DNA of 12,031 bases, from contig CAJQQW010000319.1 of the NCBI GenBank assembly GCA_905480565.1, forward strand, positions 1-12,031, written 5' to 3'. Below are positions 1-6,001 of the stretch, piece by piece (the stretch's first letter is position 1; every line of letters starts with the position of its first letter). The position numbers were made by a program, and so were the translations under genes. A model generated the notes under the pieces. It searched no databases. It was not told the origin of the DNA and was given only the letters and a program-made list of their open reading frames with translations. Source of the DNA: an uncultured Halioglobus sp. (GTDB lineage Bacteria > Pseudomonadota > Gammaproteobacteria > Pseudomonadales > Halieaceae).

Positions 1-96
1 CTCGGGCAAAAGTGGCATGTGGCATTGCATCGATTGGTGACTTCGATGTCGATGGTTAAAAACATGGTTTACTCGCAGCTGCGTGACAAAAAATGA
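1..96 (+). CDS. possible 3' end of a plus-strand gene (partial, unknown)
   Basis: Frame 1 is open from the first base to a TGA at 94-96 and gives 31 residues ending in SQLRDKK. The composition (scattered basic and hydrophobic residues, Met-rich, charged C-terminus) is compatible with a real protein tail, but 31 codons are too few to recognise a family, and an open frame this short occurs often by chance. If real, the gene converges on the sulfatase that ends at 269. No start, domain or motif is visible because the gene would extend past the left edge. Confidence 0.35.
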   Translation, partial: LGQKWHVALHRLVTSMSMVKNMVYSQLRDKK

Positions 97-268
97 TGGC
101 ACCTAAGGCGTTGAACTGTCAAGAAGTGTGCCTATTTATGCGCTATCTAGCTCATATCAGGCGAAATTTGACCTAATTTCGGACATTTCGCCCGGTGTAA
201 GGGCATTTTAGTATTTCATGTCGCGAGGACGTCTCTGGTTGAAAAGCATACAGGTTGTCGAATTTTGG
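97..268. other. intergenic stretch with overlapping inverted repeats
   Basis: There is no credible gene here. The stretch separates the possible left-edge gene from the sulfatase stop codon. It holds three related segments: GGCGAAATT at 160-168, AATTTCG at 175-181 and ATTTCGCC at 185-192. The first can pair with the second (7 bp, 6-base loop) or with the third (8 bp, 17-base loop). No T-run follows directly on either strand, so this is not a classical intrinsic terminator. It may still act as a 3'-end structure for the converging transcripts. Confidence 0.4.
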
Positions 269-2245
269 TCAGTCTTCCTTGCACAGTTCGGCATCCATTA
301 GGCTAACAGGCGTAAGTAACAGTTGTTCGCGCGCGAAAAGAGATTGATAGAAATCGCTAAACTGTGGCCGGATGTTAGGGGTGTATGGGTCAGAAAAAGA
401 ACTCAGCATCAGGTTAGAAAATTGGGCCCTGCCGTTATAGTTCACGAAAGTCGGTTGGCTGAGTGCTTCACTGGTATCGGGTCGTTCCGACAATCCCTGT
501 TTGTAGTCACGGAGAAAGCCCGACGAGTACAGTTTCAGTTCTGACCGCGGGTCTCGCTTGGCAAGATGTCCGCGAGGCTGTAGGTAGCCAGTGAGCACAA
601 TGGCATTGCACCGACTGGGCTCGAAACTTGCGTCCCTGAGTATGCTGTTACCTATATGCCATTCCACGCCATGGCCCGGTTGATATCGCAGCTCCCAGCC
701 GTCTTTCTGTCCCGCAAGGACGACAGTATCAGCTGTGGCAGGTTGGGGAAGCAGGTCCGGTAGCGGTCCGATTTCCAGGCCGATGGCAAAACCATATCTC
801 AGTGGTGTGCGCATAGCATCAAATCCGCCATAAAGCGTCTGTCCAGCCACAGACGCCTGGCTTTCAATCACAGGCAGCACACTTTTTCCCCAGTGTTCTG
901 ACCAGAAACTATCGGTCAGATCTTGCAGAATGGCGGTATTGTTGGCAGAGACATCATTGTCGCCGGACGGGTTTGTCGCGAGGTGGTAAAGGTGAGGCGG
1001 CATGCCTGAGCCCTGCTGGTTGGTCAGTCGCCAAGCGCCCGAGGCGGACAGTGTGCTGAAATCCACCAGATTGACGTTGGGGCTATAGATTTCCCAGCTC
1101 CTGCTGCGTTTGGCGAGCATGTGTCCCCCGAGTAGTGCTGGCCAAAGCGTTTCACCATCGAGCCGCTTGGCGACAGACTGTTTGGCCGCTGTGAGCAAGG
1201 TGGGATACAAATCGACATTCATGACGACATCGTCAATTACCTGACCCTCAGAAATATGACCGGGCCAACTGATGATGAGCGGAGTACGGAAGCTGCCCTC
1301 AAATAGCTCGCCCTTCTTTCCGAAAAAGGGGTAATTATTGTCTCTCTCAACATTGGTCCCCCCGTTGTCGCTGATAAAAACAACAAGCGTGTTATTCCTG
1401 TCGATGGTCTTGAGAATTCGTCCTACGGCATCATCCATCTGCGTGACGAGTGCGGTGTACCTTCCTGCGGGCGTATCTGGAAAAAGGCTGGCGTAGCGCG
1501 GTGCGGGTTGTATGGGGTGATGAGGGGCAAGGAACGCATGATATAAAAACCAGGGCTTGCCTTTTGCCTGCAGTCTCTCTATCTGGGCGACCGTGTGATC
1601 GGTAAGTAGGTCGGTCAGGTGCCCCATATATTTTTTCTGGTTGCCGCCATTTTCGCGCAACAGGGGATCGTGATAGGTTGGTTTTCGCGTTCCGCGGGCG
1701 CTTTCCGAGACCTCTCCGGACAGCTCCCATTGATTAAGAAAGCCAAACCACTGATCAAAACCCTTGCGTCCCGGCCATGCTTCAGCTCGCTCCTCGCCCG
1801 CGTGCCATTTTCCCGTCAGGTATGTGTTATATCCCGATTGCTTCAGGGCCTCCGCAATGGTCGGAAATTCTGCTGGTATCTCTGAGCCTACAGGGCGAAA
1901 GCCAGAGCGTTCCGGGTATTGACCTGTCAGAATTGCCACCCGGCTTGGAGTGCAGGTCGCGTCGGCATAGTGGCGTGTGAAGGTAGCTCCACGGTTGGCC
2001 AGCTGTTTGAGGTTGGGAGTATCCAGGCCAGTGCTGGTTAGCGCACTGGTATCGTTATAGCCGAGATCGTCCGCGACGATCAGGAGTATGTTTGGAGACC
2101 CTACCTGAGGGGTCTCACTGGAAGGGGTCACCCAGTCCATTACGAGGTTTTTTATTCCAAGGAACCAGGAAAAAAAAAGAGCTACGATTAACAGTAGGCC
2201 CAGGGAAAGTCTGTCACCGGATGTCGATGATGGTGCCGAGGACAT
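269..2245 (-). CDS. membrane-anchored arylsulfatase with C-terminal beta-rich extension
   Basis: Type I sulfatase (alkaline phosphatase superfamily) of 658 residues, predicted to hydrolyse sulfate esters outside the cytoplasm. Residues 13-32 form a hydrophobic signal or anchor segment after a short polar N-terminus. The catalytic domain follows: metal-binding Asp59-Asp60 in VADDLG, the formylglycine motif CTPSR at 98-102 (C98 is the residue that would be matured), Lys146 and His148 in TGKWHAG, His242 in APHHP, Asp293-Asn294 in ISDNGGT, and Lys311. These match the family active site. Residues from about 480 to 640 lie beyond the usual sulfatase fold and look like a beta-sandwich, possibly LamG/concanavalin-like; this is inferred from pattern only. 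The ATG at 2245 has only a weak GAGAGA upstream. No sulfatase-maturing enzyme is present in the window. It follows the FkbM gene on the same strand after 155 bases. The substrate cannot be predicted. Confidence 0.93.
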   Translation of the reverse strand: MSSAPSSTSGDRLSLGLLLIVALFFSWFLGIKNLVMDWVTPSSETPQVGSPNILLIVADDLGYNDTSALTSTGLDTPNLKQLANRGATFTRHYADATCTPSRVAILTGQYPERSGFRPVGSEIPAEFPTIAEALKQSGYNTYLTGKWHAGEERAEAWPGRKGFDQWFGFLNQWELSGEVSESARGTRKPTYHDPLLRENGGNQKKYMGHLTDLLTDHTVAQIERLQAKGKPWFLYHAFLAPHHPIQPAPRYASLFPDTPAGRYTALVTQMDDAVGRILKTIDRNNTLVVFISDNGGTNVERDNNYPFFGKKGELFEGSFRTPLIISWPGHISEGQVIDDVVMNVDLYPTLLTAAKQSVAKRLDGETLWPALLGGHMLAKRSRSWEIYSPNVNLVDFSTLSASGAWRLTNQQGSGMPPHLYHLATNPSGDNDVSANNTAILQDLTDSFWSEHWGKSVLPVIESQASVAGQTLYGGFDAMRTPLRYGFAIGLEIGPLPDLLPQPATADTVVLAGQKDGWELRYQPGHGVEWHIGNSILRDASFEPSRCNAIVLTGYLQPRGHLAKRDPRSELKLYSSGFLRDYKQGLSERPDTSEALSQPTFVNYNGRAQFSNLMLSSFSDPYTPNIRPQFSDFYQSLFAREQLLLTPVSLMDAELCKED

Positions 2246-2400
2246 GGTCTCTCTCTGGGGTCATAGTGTATTGGACAGTCTAACACTGTGAGCGATTGAC
2301 AATAAGCGTTGAATGGCAGAACCGGAGTGGAGCGCGTGATTGGCCTTCACAAGAGATAATCGTGATAAATAGACCTTGCCAGATCGTGATTCGGGCGCGT

Positions 2401-3141
2401 CTATTTGCGGACCCACTTTTCCCATACGAAGTGATAGTCCCAGACCAACTTGTGCGTTTTGCTCAGTGCGCGTCGAATATGACGTCGTCGCGCATAGGCT
2501 CGTGGATGCCATTCATGGAACTGGATGAGGTAGCAGTCGACCTTGCTCAGTAGTTCAGTCCTTATCATTTGCTCAAGCAGAGGGAACTCTGCCCCCTCAA
2601 TATTTATTTTCATCAGGTCGACATTGTGCAGTTCGAGCGTGCGCCATGCAGAAGCAATATCACGAATTTCTGCCTCAGCGGTTGGCGTATCTGCTGCATG
2701 CCGATTGCCTGTGTAGAGCGTGGAGCCGAGGTACTCCAGAGTAATACGAGCCTGCTCATCGCGATCGCCCAGACCGTATTTGTGGGGTTTTAGACCGGGT
2801 TCAATCTGTGCCTTTTTTTCCAGGTGCGAAAAGTTGCGTGGGTCGGGTTCAAAGGCGTGAATCGTCGGATGATAACGGTCTATAATTTCTTTGGCCCACT
2901 CGCCGGTATAGGCGCCCGCATCGACCACGATACTTGTCGAATCGAGTTCTGCCTCATAAAGTAACTGCGGGTTTTCGCTGATGGCACCGCACCAGGCATA
3001 GAAAGCTGGACGATAGTAGTGCAATTCCATTGCGCTCAGCATGAAACCCGGTTCGAGATTTTCACGGTGGCGCATATAGAGCTTACGAGGGAAGAGTGCG
3101 GCTTTCTTGAGTTCGTAAAGACTAGGAAAGGTTAGCGCCAT
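2401..3141 (-). CDS. FkbM-family SAM-dependent methyltransferase
   Basis: Class I methyltransferase of 246 residues, about the usual length for FkbM proteins, which commonly O-methylate sugars or other small hydroxylated groups. Residues 72-80 (VVDAGAYTG) are the glycine-rich SAM motif I, FEPD at 97-100 is the acidic motif that contacts the SAM ribose, and KINIEGAEFPLL at 178-189 is the characteristic FkbM C-terminal motif. No signal peptide is seen, so it is probably cytoplasmic. The ATG at 3141 has a GGAG five bases upstream (plus-strand 3147-3150). That binding site lies in an inverted-repeat leader that could hide it (see separate entry). The oxygenase gene lies 96 bases upstream on the same strand and the sulfatase follows downstream, so the three may be co-transcribed. 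The acceptor substrate is unknown. Confidence 0.9.
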   Translation of the reverse strand: MALTFPSLYELKKAALFPRKLYMRHRENLEPGFMLSAMELHYYRPAFYAWCGAISENPQLLYEAELDSTSIVVDAGAYTGEWAKEIIDRYHPTIHAFEPDPRNFSHLEKKAQIEPGLKPHKYGLGDRDEQARITLEYLGSTLYTGNRHAADTPTAEAEIRDIASAWRTLELHNVDLMKINIEGAEFPLLEQMIRTELLSKVDCYLIQFHEWHPRAYARRRHIRRALSKTHKLVWDYHFVWEKWVRK

Positions 3142-3146
3142 AGTAT

Positions 3147-3183
3147 CTCCGGAGCACGCCCGGAGAGCGTCATGCCGCTCCGG
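3147..3183 (-). promoter_or_regulatory. FkbM leader: three-segment alternative stem, may gate the ribosome binding site
   Basis: Read on the minus strand, the leader has CCGGAG (3183-3178), CTCCGG (3165-3160) and CCGGAG (3152-3147). The last copy contains the GGAG ribosome binding site of the FkbM gene. The middle segment can pair with the first (6 bp, 12-base loop), leaving the binding site free, or with the third (6 bp, 7-base loop), covering it. The two pairings exclude each other. No ligand, leader peptide or terminator is apparent, so regulation is inferred from geometry only. Confidence 0.4.
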
Positions 3184-3237
3184 TGCGTTCCCTTTTTTAG
3201 CCGGGTGGCGCGAGAGACCGAAAATATTCCCGTGTAT

Positions 3238-4011
3238 TCAGCTATCCAGGGCGGATCTTCTCGCTACGGGCTTGTTAGGGATTTGCTTCTCGTCATGAAA
3301 GCCCGGTATTTTTTCGCCGAAATTGAGTGAAAACAGCCGGCGTCTCTCTCCACCATTATAGCTGCCATGTATGGTGCGAAAGTTCCATAAAATTAAATCT
3401 CCGGGTTTGCTGCTCACGGTGATAGAAGGTATGTCACCACCGGCTATACCGTAAATTTCCTCAACTCCGCTCTCATCCTTGAAATTTTTGCGCAGGGTGC
3501 GGGAAAACGTCTGTTGATGGAAATGGCTGCCCGGGATGATGCGTATGGCGCCGTTATCGCCGGAAAGGTCGTCCAGGTAAAAAGACAGTTTCACGTGATA
3601 ATGGTGCAGCGGCGCCGCGTAATCGTCAGGATGCCAGTAACTTTCGCAGTAGAACAGATTGCCATCACTGCTTGACCAGATATAGTCGGGACCGAGAATG
3701 CTTTTTACTACACCCACAACGCGCGGGTCGTGTTGCAGCGGGGCCAGCGCCGGCGACTGCTCTATGAATCCCGGGATGATAAGGCGCTTCTCATCGCCGT
3801 GCAGCGCTTCCTTGGTTTCCCAGACGGGTTGTTCTTCGTTGCCAAAAATGCTCTCGAACCCGGCAACGATATCGTCGATATCGTTGGCGAAAAGCCCCGG
3901 AATTCTCAAAAAGCCGAACGTCTCGTAGAAGTGAATCTGCTGCGGGGTGAGCAGGTACTGGCTATCGACCTCGGCTGTGTTTTCAGGCCGGGTGGTCAGT
4001 GCTTCACTCAT
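3238..4011 (-). CDS. phytanoyl-CoA dioxygenase (PhyH) family Fe(II)/2-oxoglutarate oxygenase
   Basis: Non-heme iron oxygenase of 257 residues that would hydroxylate a substrate using 2-oxoglutarate and O2. The iron triad is visible: His127 and Asp129 in ESYWHPDD, and His215 in RTIHGSYNG. Arg residues in ERRRLFSLNF (222-231) sit where the 2-oxoglutarate carboxylate is bound. The N-terminal LTPQQIHFYETFGFLRIPGLF is typical of the family, and GSHFH near 161-165 is also characteristic. I chose the ATG at 4011 because family homology begins just after it and AAGG lies about 9 bases upstream. The frame stays open to 4242, but the added 77 residues look non-coding and overlap the divergent gene. No export signal is seen. 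Family members act on lipids, amino acids or natural products, so the substrate is undetermined. The FkbM gene lies downstream. Confidence 0.9.
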   Translation of the reverse strand: MSEALTTRPENTAEVDSQYLLTPQQIHFYETFGFLRIPGLFANDIDDIVAGFESIFGNEEQPVWETKEALHGDEKRLIIPGFIEQSPALAPLQHDPRVVGVVKSILGPDYIWSSSDGNLFYCESYWHPDDYAAPLHHYHVKLSFYLDDLSGDNGAIRIIPGSHFHQQTFSRTLRKNFKDESGVEEIYGIAGGDIPSITVSSKPGDLILWNFRTIHGSYNGGERRRLFSLNFGEKIPGFHDEKQIPNKPVARRSALDS

Positions 4012-4123
4012 GGTGCTGCCTTGCAAGTTTTGCTGGATTACGGGATACGCTACCACTAATAATGTGCGTAGTGAAGTCGGATGCCCGGGTATGAGAGCCG
4101 CGCGACAGTATTTCCCTGTCATG

Positions 4124-4151
4124 GTGTCAGAAACACTATTTACAATATATT
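4124..4151 (+). promoter_or_regulatory. possible sigma70-type promoter for the 4178 gene
   Basis: GTGTCA at 4124-4129 and TATATT at 4146-4151 are separated by 16 bases and resemble -35 and -10 boxes (4 of 6 or better at each). Transcription would begin near 4158, about 20 bases before the chosen start codon. The site sits in the 166-base gap between divergent genes, where promoters are expected. It is AT-rich compared with its surroundings. Identified by eye only. Confidence 0.35.
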
Positions 4152-4177
4152 TATCAATGACTTGGTGGAATATGGTG

Positions 4178-5143
4178 ATGAAAGGCAGCTGGCTTGCGGC
4201 GCCCCGGGAAGGGGCCTCGAAGAGCCTCTTTTCACTGGGCATGCTTGGCCTGTGTTGCGTGATCGCCTGGCCGGCTTTGGCAGCAGAGTCCGATTCTCGC
4301 CCACAGCAGAGTCGATTTCTCAGAACTGCCGGTCATCTCCAGCACTCGGATTCCGCACTGCGCTCGGCGTTTGCCAGCCTGGCCTTATCCGAGTTGTCTC
4401 GTGCCTACCGGGATGAAGTGACGCTTGCCCGGGAGGAGGGTAGAAGCACGCAAGCGGATAAAGGTCTAATGGGCTGGTCTCGCTCTGTGGCCAGTTATGC
4501 TGGCGAGTTGCAGCGCTTGGTAGATGAGATAGAAATGGGCCTGCCGGTAAGTCTGGTGGTTGAAGGTCACAAGCCCCTGGCTCTGTTCGTGTCTCGCCGG
4601 TTTTTAATCCTGAGCCATCCCCGACCCTTGCAGCAGCGGATGTTTGAACATCGTGTCCTGGAGCAATTTTGTGCGCGTTATCGCTGCGAGCAATTTCTGC
4701 CGGGTGAGGTGGGCTCCGGGCCGATTCCGATTGCCAGGGCGTCTGTTTCGCCCGACTGGCACTTCGGTCAAGGGCTGTGGTCCTGTTCCCACCGGGGAAT
4801 TCGTGTTGAGTTCAAGTACCAATCAGATATATCGACCGCAAGGGCAATCTGCGAGGAACTCATGCGCGAGGTGCTGGCGCTGGCGGACGAGGTCGCTTGG
4901 CAGGTCATACACGCGGTTGAGGTCGATTGGGATGAGCTGGCACTAGAAGTCGCTCCTGGGTCGACGCAGCATACCCTGCCTCTCAACGGATCTGGTGATA
5001 CGGTCCTTGCAACTTTGCCGTTGCTGCATAGTACACCGGACCTGTTTGATAGCGTTCTGCCCTGGATCAGGGCATGGGTGACACGGCGGGTTGATACAAC
5101 AATAGAACTGCGGGCAGAAGATTTTGGTTGGCAGGAACCGTAA
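4178..5143 (+). CDS. exported protein of unknown function
   Basis: I do not recognise a family in this 321-residue protein. Residues 16-35 are hydrophobic and end in a signal-peptidase I-like ALA|AES site near residue 35, after a basic N-terminus, so export to the periplasm or beyond is likely. The mature part starts with a mostly helical region (about 50-120), then a mixed region with Cys165 and Cys170 (CARYRC) and Cys203 in LWSCSHRG. It continues with a second helical part (218-250) carrying Cys225. Four cysteines in an exported protein could form two disulfides. There is no obvious catalytic motif. The start is uncertain: ATG 4178 has GGTGGA 8 bases upstream, ATG 4172 is also possible, and the frame is open further upstream without coding character. 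It diverges from the PhyH gene and converges on the CBS gene. Confidence 0.75.
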   Translation: MKGSWLAAPREGASKSLFSLGMLGLCCVIAWPALAAESDSRPQQSRFLRTAGHLQHSDSALRSAFASLALSELSRAYRDEVTLAREEGRSTQADKGLMGWSRSVASYAGELQRLVDEIEMGLPVSLVVEGHKPLALFVSRRFLILSHPRPLQQRMFEHRVLEQFCARYRCEQFLPGEVGSGPIPIARASVSPDWHFGQGLWSCSHRGIRVEFKYQSDISTARAICEELMREVLALADEVAWQVIHAVEVDWDELALEVAPGSTQHTLPLNGSGDTVLATLPLLHSTPDLFDSVLPWIRAWVTRRVDTTIELRAEDFGWQEP

Positions 5144-5169
5144 TGGCGTTAATTGCGGAATTTCATTAC
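5140..5169. repeat. inverted repeat at the ends of two convergent genes
   Basis: GTAATG at 5140-5145 is the exact reverse complement of CATTAC at 5164-5169. An inner AATT/AATT pair around GCGG extends the fold. The stem spans both stop codons (TAA at 5141-5143 on plus and 5149-5151 on minus). It could serve as a small two-way 3'-end structure, but no T-run follows, so intrinsic termination is unproven. Confidence 0.35.
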
Positions 5170-5550
5170 AGCGCTGAGTAATTGCCGGCAGGTTATCTGG
5201 CCAATGAGTTTGCCGTTTTCGACAACGGGTCTGCGCCGCTTGTTTTTGTGCAGCATGTCCTGTGCGACATCGACGATATCTTCGTTGGGGTGAGCGACAA
5301 CCAGATTGTCGGATGTCATGTGATCTCTGACAATGCCAATACTGGTGTTGTTATACACAGCCCCGAGGACAGCTTGGAGGCAGTCCATTTCCGAGAGTAT
5401 GCCCACGAGGTTCTCCTGAGCGTCGACGACGCAGACACCGGAAATTTTGTGTTCAATGATGATTCGCATGGCATCCATGACATTGTCGTCCGGCGATAAT
5501 TTAACCGGATTGTGCAACATGTAGTCGCGCAGATTTACGGATTGCAACAT
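5149..5550 (-). CDS. tandem CBS-domain protein
   Basis: Small cytoplasmic protein of 133 residues made almost entirely of two CBS domains, at about residues 8-62 and 76-130. Each shows the usual pattern: an opening 'V.......M......VVD.....G' core (DYMLHNPVKL, then ISGVCVVD and LVGILSE) and its repeat (DHMTSDNLVVAH, then RRPVVENGKLIGQIT). A CBS pair forms one module that often binds adenine nucleotides such as AMP, ATP or SAM and regulates a partner; stand-alone pairs usually have unknown partners. The ATG at 5550 is well supported by a strong AGGAGG (plus-strand 5556-5561) five bases upstream. No enzyme domain is attached. It ends 5 bases from the end of the convergent exported-protein gene and is transcribed alone. 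Confidence 0.92.
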   Translation of the reverse strand: MLQSVNLRDYMLHNPVKLSPDDNVMDAMRIIIEHKISGVCVVDAQENLVGILSEMDCLQAVLGAVYNNTSIGIVRDHMTSDNLVVAHPNEDIVDVAQDMLHKNKRRRPVVENGKLIGQITCRQLLSAVMKFRN

Positions 5551-5628
5551 GTAGACCTCCTGTACCCGGATCCCTCCGGTGCATTGGGGGCGAATTAAGC
5601 CTCTCTCACCGCACTATGGCTCGAGGCA

Positions 5629-5656
5629 TTTATACTTCGTGATGCTTGCACTCCAA
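5629..5656 (-). promoter_or_regulatory. possible sigma70-type promoter of the CBS gene
   Basis: On the minus strand, TTGGAG (plus positions 5651-5656) and TATAAA (5629-5634) are separated by 16 bases, a good match to -35 and -10 boxes. The predicted transcript would have an untranslated leader of roughly 70 bases before the CBS start at 5550. It is supported by its position upstream of a singly transcribed gene, and is read by eye only. Confidence 0.4.
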
Positions 5657-5910
5657 GTATAGCCCCTAATTGGAAGAAAGGTGAGGCAACGCAAATAGGA
5701 GAATTCGCGGAATGCTGTCGTGTTGGGGTACAGCAAGGTATTCAGCGAGTACTCGAGCCGATGACGAGTCGGTTGGTAATGGTGTAAGACGTCGACCCGT
5801 GGGCGCGCTGAAACCCGCGTTGTCTATTGTGTCCTGAAGGGCCGGTCCGAGAAACAAATAGGCCGAACAATTAAGGCATTATCGCGCGGTCGCCATCAAT
5901 CGAGCGTTGG

Positions 5911-5945
5911 GCAAATTTGCGTCCGCATGAAGCGGTGGTTAGAGT
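5911..5945 (+). promoter_or_regulatory. possible promoter and overlapping palindromic operator of the M20 gene series
   Basis: TTGCGT (5917-5922) and TAGAGT (5940-5945) are separated by 17 bases and could be weak -35 and -10 boxes. A perfect 10-base palindrome, GCAAATTTGC (5911-5920), overlaps the -35 box, the position expected for a repressor or activator site. The M20 start lies 57 bases downstream of the -10 box. Both assignments are weak: the boxes match the consensus partly and short palindromes arise by chance. Confidence 0.28.
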
Positions 5946-6001
5946 GCGATTGAGTTCCGCGATAGTGACATAGCGAACAGAGATACGGTGGAGAGAGTGC
6001 C

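Larger units (their letters stand above)
5551..6001. other. gene-free divergent intergenic region
   Basis: About 450 bases lie between the divergent CBS and M20 genes. Open frames here are short, lack ribosome binding sites and do not resemble proteins. It contains a promoter-like pair for the CBS gene (5629-5656), a promoter-like pair with a 10-base palindrome before the M20 gene (5911-5945), and a second perfect palindrome, CGAGTACTCG, at 5746-5755. The middle part (about 5660-5900) shows nothing else I can name. The region is unusually long for this compact window, so a small RNA or a decayed gene is possible but unsupported. Confidence 0.5.

Noticed and set aside
2296..2301. Perfect TTGACA -35 box on the plus strand
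   Set aside because: No -10-like hexamer lies 16-18 bases downstream and no plus-strand gene starts in this region.
3160..3198. Plus-strand hairpin followed by T6 at 3193-3198, looking like an intrinsic terminator
   Set aside because: No plus-strand gene lies upstream to be terminated, and the T-run begins nine bases after the stem. The stem is better explained as part of the minus-strand FkbM leader.
3947..4177. Upstream extension of the 4178 gene frame
   Set aside because: It would run through the PhyH start and the divergent promoter region. The signal peptide only makes sense from the ATG at 4172 or 4178.
4012..4242. Upstream extension of the PhyH reading frame (77 extra residues)
   Set aside because: The family match begins just after the ATG at 4011, which has a ribosome binding site. 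The extension lacks family resemblance and overlaps the divergent gene and its promoter-like region.
5666..5857. Short minus-strand frame in the long intergenic region
   Set aside because: It would need a TTG start, has no ribosome binding site and matches no protein pattern; chance open frames of this size are common.
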